A stretch of DNA of 64,000 nt from Sphaerulina vaccinii (Eukaryota > Ascomycota > Dothideomycetes > Mycosphaerellales > Mycosphaerellaceae). Positions 22,957-33,054 of the stretch are shown piece by piece (position 1 is the stretch's first letter; every line of letters starts with the position of its first letter). Both the position numbers and the translations under genes were made by a program. The notes below the pieces were generated by a model. The model searched no databases. It saw only the letters and a program-made list of their open reading frames with translations, and was not told where the DNA came from. Location of the stretch: contig JAKUDP010000019.1 of the NCBI GenBank assembly GCA_022570795.1, positions 186,001 to 250,000 of the forward strand, written 5' to 3'.

Positions 22957-24918
22957 CGTATGCGAGTTCTTGTGCGTGGTTCTCGTTGAAGCATCGGAGA
23001 GAGGCGCGAAATTCGATCGATAAATGAAGATTCTCACCTCCGGGACGCCGCCACCAAACAACAACGACTTTCACGCGAAACACATATCATCCGAATCTCT
23101 GAGATCTTGCGAAATCAGCATATTGGGTGGCATCTAACACCGAGAGCATGGTATGTGGAACATGGAACAGAGAATGGTTACGAGAGGTTCACTCGCATTG
23201 GCAATGATGAACACTTAAAGACTCACTCTCTGGAGGACATGCAACAGAATCCCATTGACTGGTATCCGACCACGAAGCCTTGGAGTCTGCACATCAACTG
23301 AGAGTCCTCAGATCATGACTGCTTCTCTAGAAGAGCAGCCGGAAAGTGCTGCTCATACATGCTCGCCATCGTTGCCATGGTCTGTGGTGGACAAGGAGAC
23401 GGAAGGCTCGAATCTATGCTTCGTGTCTCCAACGCGCAGTCAGTCATAGACACGTCCTCCGAACAGACAGTCAAGAACTTCCAGTAGGACGATCTTGATC
23501 TTGATGGCGTAGCTGTCAGGACATCTGCGGAGAGTACCAGACAGCACCTCAACCTGTGGATATACTACATTATCGGCATGAACTGAATTGTCATTCTGGC
23601 ATGCTGATATCCCATATCCATCTGCCTCGTTGCCAAGAAAGTCAAGCTGAACTCTTCTGCTGCTTCCGTTGTCAATGATCTTCCAGCTTGGGAATTGATG
23701 GCGAGGCCAGTGTCGTGGTGAGCTACAATCAGCTCGAGAAAGCAAGATCCTAGAATCAGGACACCATGAATACATTTCAGTCTCGATTGGCGTTGCTCAC
23801 CCTTCTCAACGCGTGAAACCTCACGGGCGAGAGCACAGCGCCACATGATCGTGAGCACGACTTGTTCAGCCGCCTCAGCAGCCACAGTCATAGCTCCTTT
23901 CTCCTCCCACAGTCCTCCAATCGTAGCCAGCTCCAAAAGCTCACGATGCAGCTCTATGTCCCAGTTTATTGGAACGAGCGTAGAGGCCAGGCTCGTGTAG
24001 CTGTGATGCTATCGCCATATCCCAGAAAAGCCAAGAGTGTATGAAGCACTCTGATGACGCCTGGACCATCTCTGACTACCGTAGCTTGCTTCATCGTAAC
24101 CTTGTTTGTCACTTGGGCGTCGTGGCATGCCACAGCTAGGCAGAGTGGAGAAGCTCATGTGCTTTGGACATAAGTCACTGACGTTGTACAGCGTTTGGCC
24201 ATAGTTGTGCAGAAATGTACGGCCAGCTTGAAGCACGCACGCGAAGCGAATAGAAAGTTGATGCAGAAAACCGGTGGCATTCAAAAAGATAATCCTCTGC
24301 GATACATGTGTATCTTCTGCTTCGGATACTGTACAACGTGAAGCTCGACTGCTTTTCATCAGGCCTCACGATTCTAACATCAAGGTTCGGAAACATCGCA
24401 TCCAACACTCGGGCAAGGACATCAAGCAGCAGGCAAACAAGTCGTAAGCAACTCATGCTTGCTTGGGATAACACCTCTTGCTCGTCTCCATTATAGCGCG
24501 AATATACTATCCGACCAAGTCTGGAATCTCGTTACCACAGAGCATGCGGGCAGCTCAAGGGAGCCACTTGGCATACACGAGGTGTCCTTACCTGGAGTGA
24601 AATTCCACATCTCTTCTTGAGACGTTCGGAAGTGAGTAGCCGAGATGGACTTCTCCTGCAGGAGTCTATTCTGCTGCGCAATTGTTTGGTCTTCCATCCA
24701 GAACTCCTCTTCGATCGGTTAGTTTCTAGAGCATATCAGCACGTCTTAAAGCTGGATGTATTGGTGTGAGTACTCTCAGATGTCGTCAAAAATGCAAGGA
24801 TACGTTCCGAAGCTCTCTGGGATCAGTCAAACCGATGACGCTGCCCGGACCTCGAGACATTGGTGGCATGGGTTGTGAAGCACTGACGGGAAGCGCCAGT
24901 CGACCTTAAAATGAGATT
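22957..24918. other. intergenic, one weak minus-strand gene candidate
   Basis: About 2 kb. On the minus strand around 23575-23936 a frame rich in Ala, Glu and Val could continue across a possible 50-nt intron (GTGAGC to TTCTAG, near 23770-23820). No start codon in good context and no family were found, so I do not call it. Confidence 0.4.
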
Positions 24919-25074
24919 GTGGCCCCTGGCCAGCAGTACACCGTGGACGATGAGGCAGCAGATACCATTGCAGCTCAAACACTATCAGTTCTCTTCTTTG
25001 AGGACTTATAGTAGACGAGCTGCAATGGTATCTGCTGCCTGATCGTCCATGGTGTACTGCTGTCCACGAGCCAC
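24919..25074. repeat. long near-perfect inverted repeat (58-nt arms, 40-nt loop)
   Basis: Left arm 24919-24976, right arm 25017-25074. The inner 46 positions pair with two mismatches and the outer 12 with three more. Transcribed RNA would fold into a long hairpin with a 40-nt AT-rich loop. No transposase frame or obvious target-site duplication accompanies it. It could be a small non-autonomous element, a cruciform, or the precursor of fungal small RNAs. Confidence 0.85.
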
Positions 25075-27190
25075 GAGTTCACTTTCATGTGTGTTCTGGG
25101 GGAACAGTCTTCAAACGATACCGACGGGCAGCTGGCATGGAAGTCGCGAACTCAGGACTACATATCAGAAGCTTGAATTCGTGACCTCGTCCCTCTGAAG
25201 AACAGCCAAAGCCTGCTGGTGCTACCCGCTCGTACAGCGTCTACTACAAACTTCCAAGGAGCGTGGTTCCAGAACGCCTCGCCCAGACCAACTATGATTC
25301 GCTTCATAGCATGTCCGGAAGCACTGCGGCTCTTCACATTGTCATACTTCTTATGCTCCAACCCAGGCTGTCCTGATAGCGATGTCCGTGGTCACTTTCC
25401 TCTAGGCAAGGGACATCATTCTGTCGGTCTCATACCGTCGCAGCATTGAAACGGTGTGTGTATGTATACTCGCTTGGCATCCTCGATTTTTCGCAGCGCA
25501 TACGCATCCTTTACAGTCTGCGCTGTGGTAGCGTCTTGCTGCGAGTTTGCTGCCTCATTGGGACTTGCTCGTAACGACCCTCAGCGCTCATCAAATCCGC
25601 GGCGTGCTTCTACAAACATACCGGGAAATGTGTCTTGGTGTGCAATCTTGAACTTTCCAGCTCAGTGGCCACTGAACATCTCTCCTTCCAGCGTCGCAAG
25701 TGTTTCGTCGTTCGACCAAAGGGGACTTCTCGTGTCTAGCAATGAGCGGTTTCGCCACGCGGTATGGCGCTGCTTTCGAGGTGGGTCTGCGAGGGCGCTC
25801 AGGATGGTTCCTCTCGTGCGCGGTGGACCTGTCAGCTGGGTCAGCGAGCAAGATCGTCTCCCTGCTGTTAGTGCCCTCGTTGGTGGCGAGTCTTCCAACC
25901 GACCTTGAAGAGCCGCGCTGCTGTAAGGTTCTCTGCTCTTGGGAGCATCCAAGTGTGTGTGTTCAGAGATTGATGCTAGCTCGGCAGTGCTTGTGCATGT
26001 GAGACCGTGGCTATCAAACCGCTGTGTTGTCGTCCGGTGGGCTCTTGTGGTTGGCAGTGCTCGCTGCAACATGGCAGACCTCAATGCTGTTTGTTTCGGC
26101 GATGGCGTGGCTCTTGTAAGTACAGCTGCAAGCTACGAGGACTGACCTCCGCTGGCAGACGCTGTATGGTGGGACCGGGCTGGAATATGAGTGTACACAT
26201 CTCGTGATCAGCTTGCTCTCCACGTGCACAATCGGCAACATTGGTCGAGGTGTAGCAAGAGTTGGAATTCGCCATTGCTGTTGTCGCTGCCACGCACAAC
26301 CGCGCTCAAAATCTATCAATTGATAGTAATTAGCTAACATTGCTTGAATAGTTCAATCAAATCACTCATGACTGAGTCCAATTCTCAGTCCTGATTGACA
26401 ACACTTCTTTTTTTTACATTTTCGATGCAGCAGATCCTTTTTGCACCTCTATCGAGCATGACATGTTGCAAAGGACGTTGATGATGATCACATTTGGGTC
26501 AAGCATCAATCAGAATTCCTTGCAGTCATGTTGTTTTGCTGCACGCGGATGTCGATGTTCGATATGAACTCCTCCTTCGCAGCTTGCTTGGTGGTGAACA
26601 GGATTTTGTCACGACGAAGTCCACAAAATAAGCAAAAGTCACCACACCACCACAGACTCTGACAGATTACTCAAAACAGACTTCCAGTAATGTACAGTCA
26701 CTAGGAGATCTAACGACAGTTTTTGTGGTAACGGCAACGTGAAGATGGCGGTCGAGCATGCCGTCTAACATTGCTCAAGGCAGCTTGCAGACGATCAGGC
26801 GAGGCGCTGCTCGAAGCTACCACTCGGCTTGACATTTACGTTGCCCAGGATCCACAAACGTGCTCAGCTTCTCTTCCCTCTTCCGCGACCTTCTCCTCTC
26901 CCCCATCAGCAACAACTCCTCGACCACGACACACGGACACACACCAACAGCTGCGGCAACGATGACCTCCTTGGGTGAGTTCTGCATGCCAATCGTCTAC
27001 ACCTTTCTGATGTGTTACCAAGGTCACCGCTAACAATTACCTCGAAGAGGTGCCGAAGTACGCAGCCACAACATGTGTCGCCCCATCCAAGTAAGCTGCG
27101 GTAGCTCCACTGAGATTCACCAGTAAGTCGCCTTCACCTCGCCGCCGCGTTGTTCTCTGCTTACCTGCGACAGCGACCACCCGGACGTCG
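25075..27190. other. intergenic, nothing firmly recognised
   Basis: About 2.1 kb. It includes the second GEA-x-WN-x-APWK remnant on the minus strand (25250-25290), a small stem-loop near 26353-26398 (GACTGAG / CTCAGTC with flanking TCAATCA / TGATTGA), and a T9 run near 26409. A possible first exon starts at 26961 (ATGACCTCC), but the downstream frame does not hold. Confidence 0.4.
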
Positions 27191-27750
27191 AATTCACGTA
27201 CGTGCAGCGCTGCACCTGGACAGACGTCCAGAGATGGCTGACCACTTCACAGGCATGGCGAGGTTACGCACACCCACGAGATGTCCAAGAAGTTCTCTAC
27301 CTCCCAGGAGTTGACGTACGTGCGACGCTGCACTTAGAGATGATCAGAGATGGCTGACCAGTTCCCAGGCTACACCCCACGATATGCTCAAACGAGCAAT
27401 TCTTTACACCAGGGTCACTAGATGCAGCGAAGCGACTTTTCGCGGGACCTGGTGACCCCAGATCTCTCTTGCGAAGCGATGGCTCCATCGACAGCAAGGA
27501 TGTTGAGGGGCTTGGTCTCGAACCCGGCGCAAACGTCTATCACGTGGACAAGCACAGCAAGAAGGTCTTCACAAAGCCACTCCCAGCGATGGAGGGAACA
27601 GCCGCATCCAACATCCACGACGAAGAGGTGCCGGCTTGCCCGTCGGTCAATCCACCCGGACGTCGAGTTCACGTACGTGCGGCGCTGCTTTTCGAGAAAC
27701 GCATCAGACATGGCTGACCACTTTCCAGGCTACACCCCACGATATGCCGT
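27190..27750 (+). repeat. three copies of an intron-exon junction
   Basis: The block GTACGTGCRGCGCTGC ... ATGGCTGACCA ... CCAGGC occurs at about 27198, 27316 and 27673. In the last two copies it continues into the identical TACACCCCACGATATGC (27369 and 27730). Each block looks like a complete short intron: donor GTACGT, branch GGCTGACC, acceptor CAG. The flanking exon pieces (PDVEFT before it) are also partly repeated. This is tandem duplication of one splice unit. Confidence 0.55.
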
Positions 27751-28682
27751 CCAGGCACCGGTGTCAACGGTTACGCTGATGCTGCCATACGGGCTGCCTT
27801 GCGCAATCCACCACCGGCTCGAACTCTTCCCTCGGTACCACCGAACACGCCCAGGCGTTTTGTGACTCCAGTTCCGGAAGGCGAGACTTCTTCAAACACC
27901 GAGACCATCTCCACTATCAACGATGAGAGTGAGATCGAGGTGGCGCCACTTCACCTACACAAGAGAAGGTGGAAGCGAGCGATAAGGAGACTAAGTGAGA
28001 ACTTTCCTCCAGTGCTAGCTCTTGGACATAACATAACTGACCTTTTGTGTGAGCAGAGAGGAGGACGATGACGAGTCAGACGAGGAAGGCCTAGTGCTCC
28101 AAGTCAGAAGCAGAAGCGAGTCACGCCAGCAGTGGTCTCCGTGCACCACATGGATGAGTACGTTGGCATTGCTCGCGAACACACGGAGTCTTACCACAGC
28201 TTCACCACTGGCTCAACCTCCCTTCCCACCTCCGATGTTTCCGGTCCCGCAAACCTACCAGGCACCGGGACAACAGCAGCAGTACCCGCCTCAGAACTAC
28301 ACGTTCAATGGCCAGAACTACCAGTACCCTCAGACCACGCCACAGTACCCGCCATGGCCGAACCACCAGGCTCAGCAGAGTCAGGCAGCACCAGCACACC
28401 CAGCGGCGAGGTTCCCGCTGCATGATGGAGATGAAGTGGCAGTGCCTCCGTTCTGCCAGAAGATGCTTACCAGCATGGGTGCGGTCATTCGCGACGAGAC
28501 GATCAAGGACAAGAACGGAGACCCTGTTGTTGATGGCGCTTTGTTCCGAAGATATCTGGTCGTAGCAATGGATGCAAATTTGGGCAGTGGTATGTCGCGC
28601 TTCCATCTCAACAGACATGAGCCTTACTAATCAGCATGCAGCAGGACAGCACCAACGAAGATTGAGCGTGGACTTCGCTTGA
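27729..28682 (+). CDS. multi-exon hypothetical protein, 5' end unresolved
   Basis: Proposed 3' part join(27729..27994, 28059..28589, 28642..28682). Intron 1 (64 nt) has a GTGAGA donor, a TAACTGACC branch site and a GCAGAG acceptor. Intron 2 (52 nt) has GTATGT, TACTAATC and GCAG, a textbook set. All phases agree. The protein has an acidic stretch (EDDDESDEE), a Pro/Gln/Tyr-rich low-complexity region, and a more ordered block containing MGAVIRDETIKDKNG and VDGALFRRYL. I recognise no family. The exon that should precede 27729 lies in the triplicated junction repeats, where two competing frames are open, so the 5' end may be scrambled or decayed. Confidence 0.45.
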
Positions 28683-28703
28683 ACTTGTAGATGGTATCAG
28701 TCT

Positions 28704-28790
28704 GGACTTCCCATTCTCCAGCACATGGTTGAGTCCAAGGCCGAGTACATCATGGAGCTTACAGACAAGACGAAGGCCGAGTTCTACGAT
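28704..28790 (+). pseudogene. UTP-glucose-1-phosphate uridylyltransferase fragment, internal part
   Basis: About 25 codons match the conserved UGP1 segment ILQHMVESKAEYIMELTDKT (yeast Ugp1 has a near-identical stretch). Sequence on both sides is unrelated, and the frame runs on into non-homologous codons. This is an isolated gene fragment, not a functional gene. It lies just 3' of a hypothetical gene and 5' of three N-terminal fragments of the same enzyme. Confidence 0.7.
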
Positions 28791-29191
28791 TACTTCCTCA
28801 ACGACGAGTGGCGAGGAAAGCCGTTGAACTCGGACGATGATGAGTGCTTGATGTGGCATTCGCAAGATTCAACAATGGCCGATGAAAGAGATTCTCGAAG
28901 AGTACTATACTTATGCCCACCCCAAGCCACGCGACGGCGACGTTCAGCTGATCAAGGAGCGGGATTCAGTCGTTGAGCGTCGCGCACCAGCCACGTACGC
29001 TCAACGAGAAGAAGGATGGCTCAGGTGGTCGAGAATACATCCACATCAGTGGGCGATCCCGAAGACGATCACGAAATCATCTTGGAATGGGCGAACAACC
29101 TTGGGAAGATCGGCAAAGTCAAGGACATCTTCACGGTTACTGTCGGCAAGCACAACACCCTCGCTCAAGCGACTTTGACCCAAGGCTCCAC

Positions 29192-29350
29192 CGCGCCTCT
29201 CAGATGCGCAACGCTCTCAACAGCTTGAGTGACCCAATCGCGAACCCAAAGGAGAAGAAGGTCAGTACTCCCGTTTATCCACGCAGTATCTGTTGCTGAC
29301 TGCTTCGCAGCGATCTGAGACAGAAATGGACAGCTTCTTCGCGATGTGTC
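29192..29350 (+). pseudogene. UGP1 N-terminal fragment, copy 1
   Basis: The exon part encodes RASQMRNALNSLSDP ... KEKK and stops at a GTCAGT donor. A 50-nt intron (29261-29310, branch GCTGAC, acceptor CGCAG) leads to RSETEMDSFFAM. Fungal UGPase has the same order (ASQMRNAL, then FExEMDxFFxLFRRYL). After about 45 codons the homology ends and another gene fragment follows. The intact splice sites show that the fragment was copied as genomic DNA, not from mRNA. Confidence 0.7.
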
Positions 29351-29383
29351 GTCCCGCCTGTGCCTTGGTGACAGGGAGAAGAC

Positions 29384-29520
29384 AATCGTGACAAGGAGCT
29401 CAACAAGCGACACCAGATCCTTCGTGCACTTCCATGCGTCAAGACGAAGCTCACCGTCCTCGCCGACGATGACGTCACTTGGCCAGACAACATGTACCTC
29501 AATCGCCTGTGTGGCACCCG
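29384..29520 (+). pseudogene. family 2 glycosyltransferase fragment (Cps1-like)
   Basis: The frame encodes NKRHQILRALPCVKT followed by LTVLADDDVTWPDNM. The DDDVxWP signature with preceding NKR and VKT matches the nucleotide-sugar site of fungal polysaccharide/hyaluronan synthase-like GT2 proteins. A weak GTRQ follows at the expected distance. No start, membrane segments or catalytic QxxRW are present. It is a fragment inside the duplicated-fragment mosaic. Confidence 0.55.
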
Positions 29521-29546
29521 CCAGCCTGGTGTGCGCAACGAGGGGT

Positions 29547-29960
29547 CGCGACACCGATGCCCGCATGAACGTACAAACATCTCTGGTCGCGGCACAATGT
29601 CGCTCTGCCTTTTCAGGCCTTCGAGAACACGTCCACGTCAGTGACCGCCTGTCACAAGGCCAAGTCATCAACAACATGAGTGACGCGGTTGAGGACCCCC
29701 AGGAGAAGAAGGTCAGTACTACCACTCCTTTGATACTGTGTCTGTTATTAACTGCTTCCGCAGCGATTTGAGACGGAAATGGACAACTTCTTCGCGATGT
29801 GTTGCGCCGGTACTGAAGACCTTCCGCAAGAACAATCCGCCGGGAGCTGTTCAGACCAAAGCGTTCATCAAGAACCTTGATGACAGGGAGAAGACAATCG
29901 CGCAAGGGCTCGCGATACCGATGCCCGCATGAACGTACAAACATCTCTGATCGCGGCACA
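29547..29960 (+). repeat. ~358-nt tandem duplication within the fragment mosaic
   Basis: The segment containing CGATGCCCGCATGAACGTAC and about 25 following bases occurs at 29560-29600 and again at 29918-29958 with only a few differences. A GACAGGGAGAAGACAATCG segment likewise recurs at 29368 and 29882. The repeats interleave with the UGP1 fragments and explain how the triplication arose. Confidence 0.6.
29676..29815 (+). pseudogene. UGP1 N-terminal fragment, copy 2
   Basis: Exon end MSDAVEDPQEKK, a 52-nt intron (29712-29763, GTCAGT to CGCAG), then RFETEMDNFFAMC. It is closer to genuine fungal UGPase than copy 1 (VEDPQEKKRFE). The frame breaks shortly after. Confidence 0.7.
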
Positions 29961-30302
29961 CGTGGCTCCGTCTGTTCTTATCGAGGCACACACCGCCCTG
30001 CCCGGACTTCTCACCACCTGCCGCCAGATCCGCTGGAAGACAGCATCCATCTACTTTGCCGAGAACCATTGCTTCAAGTTTGATAATTAAGTCGTCCAGC
30101 AGGGTTTTGTTCCAAACCGCCTCCGTTGCTTCCAGCACTCCATCAATGAGATTCAGCACTTCCACTTCGCCATGAAGCGTCAGAGGGTTGTGGGGCGAGC
30201 AAGAGCCACGTACGGTCAACGAGAAGAAGGAAGAGTCACCGCGCAACGACTCCTTCAACAGCGTCTACGAGTTGGGCAGCTCGCTTCCATCGCATGAGAT
30301 CT

Positions 30303-30520
30303 TGGCGATACGGTCGAGGACACCCAGGAGAAGAAGGTCAGTGTTCATCGTCTTCCAGGCATTGACTTTCTTGCTGACTGCTTTGCAGCGATTCGAGACA
30401 GAAATGGACAACGGATACTTTGCGATGCTTCGCCGATACATCGATGGTAAGGCGAAGAGCAATGAGATTGACTGGAACCGAGTAGCAGTGGACGAAGCTC
30501 ATCTGATAGACAGTGTATGA
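30303..30520 (+). pseudogene. UGP1 N-terminal fragment, copy 3 (longest)
   Basis: Exon end DTVEDTQEKK, a 52-nt intron (30337-30388, GTCAGT, branch GCTGAC, TGCAG), then RFETEMDNGYFAMLRRYIDG followed by KAKSNEIDWNRV, which extends the match to fungal UGPase (FRRYLxxKAKGNxxxWDRI). It ends in an unrelated stop codon at 30518-30520. The catalytic region is absent. Confidence 0.75.
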
Positions 30521-30886
30521 ACAATCATTGTACACCATCCGTAGCCGTTCTCAATCGTACTATATGTCTTTCAACAGCTTCTGTCACGCGATGCTAGCCG
30601 TCGTCGTGAAGCTCACCTCACATCAAAGTAGGGCTATACTACCACCATACCACTCCGGATCCAGGTGCCTCACCACATACTCCGATACATGCTGATGGGA
30701 TTGATATGCTAAGGATGTCGTGGTAGCAGAGTAAGTCTGACATCCCTCCTTGCACAAGAGCCAAGAACGCATGGGCCATCAAGTGGGTCTCACGGTCGAC
30801 CTCGGCTCGCGTCGTTTCTCATCATTTCACGACATTGAAGACACGTCCACATACTGTCTCTGTGTCTGCTTCAATGCGTGATATAC
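30521..30886. other. intergenic, upstream of PEX2
   Basis: No gene seen. It should hold the PEX2 promoter. No clear TATA box. Confidence 0.5.
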
Positions 30887-32407
30887 ATGGCAGACTTTGC
30901 GGCAGCACAGAAGCGCATACAGGAACGCCGCCTCGCCCGAGCTGAAGCGCTGACTGCCCAAGAAACAGCCCAAACACAACTCCGCGCATCACAACTCCCG
31001 AATTTACCCCCAACACTACGCTCCTACGCTTTCGATCTCATCTCTTTCTGGGATGGTATACGCTCTCCATATGGCACGCGACCAGCTTTTCGCGTTGGTC
31101 AGGTCGATGCCGAACTGCTCGATGAAGCGTTGCTAGGCTTGTTGAAGAAACAGGCGGGAGAAGGCTTGAAGTACTTTGGCGCGCATTTGAAGGATGACTA
31201 TGATGAGGAGATTGTTACTGCGATGCGAGCGATTATGTGGAAGTTGAGCATATACGATCATGGGCAGTCGTATGGCGCTAGCTTACAAGGACTGAAGTAC
31301 ATCGACGCAAGAGGAGATCCAGATCCCAATTTCGTACGGAAGGAAGCGACGCGTTGGCAGAGGATTGTCTATGGAATGCTCACAGTGGGAGGACGCTATG
31401 GTTGGAACAGATGGGAAGATCGACTCTCTTCCCTGGAGAACGGCTATGATGAGCCTTCGCCTTTGATCAAACGACTTTCGCGATTTACGACGATCGCGAA
31501 CACATCGCACAACATTGCAGCTTTCTATTCGTTCCTTGTGTTTCTCTACAATGGCCGCTATCGAACTCTTACGGATCGCCTTCTACGACTTCGACTCGTA
31601 TCGGCTTCGAATCAGACGAACAGAGAAGTCTCTTTTGAGTTCTTGAATCGCCAGCTCGTGTGGCATGCTTTTACTGAGTTCCTGCTCTTTATCCTTCCAC
31701 TTGTTGGCATATCACGATGGAGGAGATGGTTAGCACGAGCATGGAAGAAGACGAAAAGCACCACAACTCGCATCTTCAGCACCAAGTCCTATCACGACGA
31801 AGATGATGAAGACGAACTCCCAACTGGCGAGCTAGCTTTCCTACCTGAACGGACTTGCGCGATCTGTTATCAAGATCAAAATCCTGCTAGTGGACAGTCT
31901 GAGCAGGATATCATTGCCTCGACAGCTGCAGCGAACAGCGGAATCATCGGCTCGAGTACGACTGATATCACGAACCCTTACGAAACGATCCCATGTGGAT
32001 GTATATACTGTTTCGTCTGCCTTGCTCAGCGCATCGAAGCCGAAGAGGGCGAGGGTTTCATTTGTCTCCGCTGTGGCGAGACCTCGAAAGAGTGTAGACC
32101 TTGGAATGGCGACGTGCTTGTTGAGAAGAGCACGAGAGCCAGGAGTTTGACACAGCAGAGCACGGGGAATAATGGGAGTCGACCACCTAGTCGGAGGAAG
32201 AGTGTCATGTTTGCAGATGAAGAGCAACAACAACAGGACGAGGACGAGGAGCAACAGCCGCTCAGTGAGGTTGAGCCTATGCCGCTTGAGGAGAGTCAAG
32301 CTTGGAGCGAAATGGAAGCTCAGCATGATGATGAAGATGATCAGTATGAGGCTGGGAGTGTAAGTGGGAGTGAGGAGATTGAGTATGGGAGTGAAGAAGA
32401 GCAGTGA
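30887..32407 (+). CDS. PEX2: peroxisome biogenesis protein PEX2 (RING E3 subunit)
   Basis: 506 residues from the ATG at 30887, the first true ATG of the frame. PEX2, PEX10 and PEX12 form the peroxisomal membrane ubiquitin ligase that recycles the import receptor PEX5. The N-terminal Pex2/Pex12 domain (about residues 35-290) carries WDGIRSPYGTRPAFRVGQVD and several hydrophobic membrane segments. A C-terminal RING follows (first Cys pair CAICYQD at about residue 323, then CGCIYCFVC and CLRCGE to about 396). The gap between the first Cys pair and the rest is long (about 40 residues, Ser/Ala-rich), as in other filamentous fungi. The last ~90 residues are acidic and low in complexity. Confidence 0.9.
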   Translation: MADFAAAQKRIQERRLARAEALTAQETAQTQLRASQLPNLPPTLRSYAFDLISFWDGIRSPYGTRPAFRVGQVDAELLDEALLGLLKKQAGEGLKYFGAHLKDDYDEEIVTAMRAIMWKLSIYDHGQSYGASLQGLKYIDARGDPDPNFVRKEATRWQRIVYGMLTVGGRYGWNRWEDRLSSLENGYDEPSPLIKRLSRFTTIANTSHNIAAFYSFLVFLYNGRYRTLTDRLLRLRLVSASNQTNREVSFEFLNRQLVWHAFTEFLLFILPLVGISRWRRWLARAWKKTKSTTTRIFSTKSYHDEDDEDELPTGELAFLPERTCAICYQDQNPASGQSEQDIIASTAAANSGIIGSSTTDITNPYETIPCGCIYCFVCLAQRIEAEEGEGFICLRCGETSKECRPWNGDVLVEKSTRARSLTQQSTGNNGSRPPSRRKSVMFADEEQQQQDEDEEQQPLSEVEPMPLEESQAWSEMEAQHDDEDDQYEAGSVSGSEEIEYGSEEEQ

Positions 32408-33054
32408 ACGAAGATACCCAACGTAATGTATTGAAGATTTTCAAACGAAGCCATATTCGACGGCACTAACACCTTGAAATTTGCGGCCCATCACTTCTGC
32501 GGACTGCACAGAGGCTCTACTAAACTCAACATCGACAGTTTGGACTACACCAGTAACATCCTAGGTGTACAGTTCTTCCTGAGCACGTCGCCTGCACGCT
32601 GCCATTTGACATCAGGATACACGCCTTTACCCAATCTCGACAGCTCTTGCCTGCCTTTACCATTTCCTGAACATCTCTGGTTTGACCTTCAAACTCAGGA
32701 CACTTTCCAGCAAGCTACAGTTCGACTCAGCTGGAGTCCGATGGCGCTCTTGTTCTGCATGAAGAATGCGTCTCCACGTTGTGTGGTACAGAAGATGGAG
32801 ACATCGCTTCTTGTCAACACAGCTGCAAGAGGCGAGAGGGCGGCGCACGACACTGGCCAGAGCAGGACTTTGGAGCATCTGGGCTACTTGACGAGAGGAA
32901 TACCTGCATGCGAGCACTTCGGTATCTACATTTCTTCGCCAGCTTACATAAGGCTGCATGAGTCTAGATGCTCCGATGCTCAGCCTCATTCTCAGCCTTG
33001 CGAACATCACGCCCCTCGAAGCGCCAGCCTTTCTGCATCTCTTATTATTCGACG
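32408..33054. other. intergenic between PEX2 and the HET gene
   Basis: About 650 bases with no supported gene. Open frames on both strands have no motifs. Part of it is the upstream region of the HET-domain gene. Confidence 0.5.

Noticed and set aside
23440..23936. Two-exon minus-strand gene
   Set aside because: A possible 50-nt intron exists, but there is no good start codon and two competing downstream frames, so the model is not defensible.
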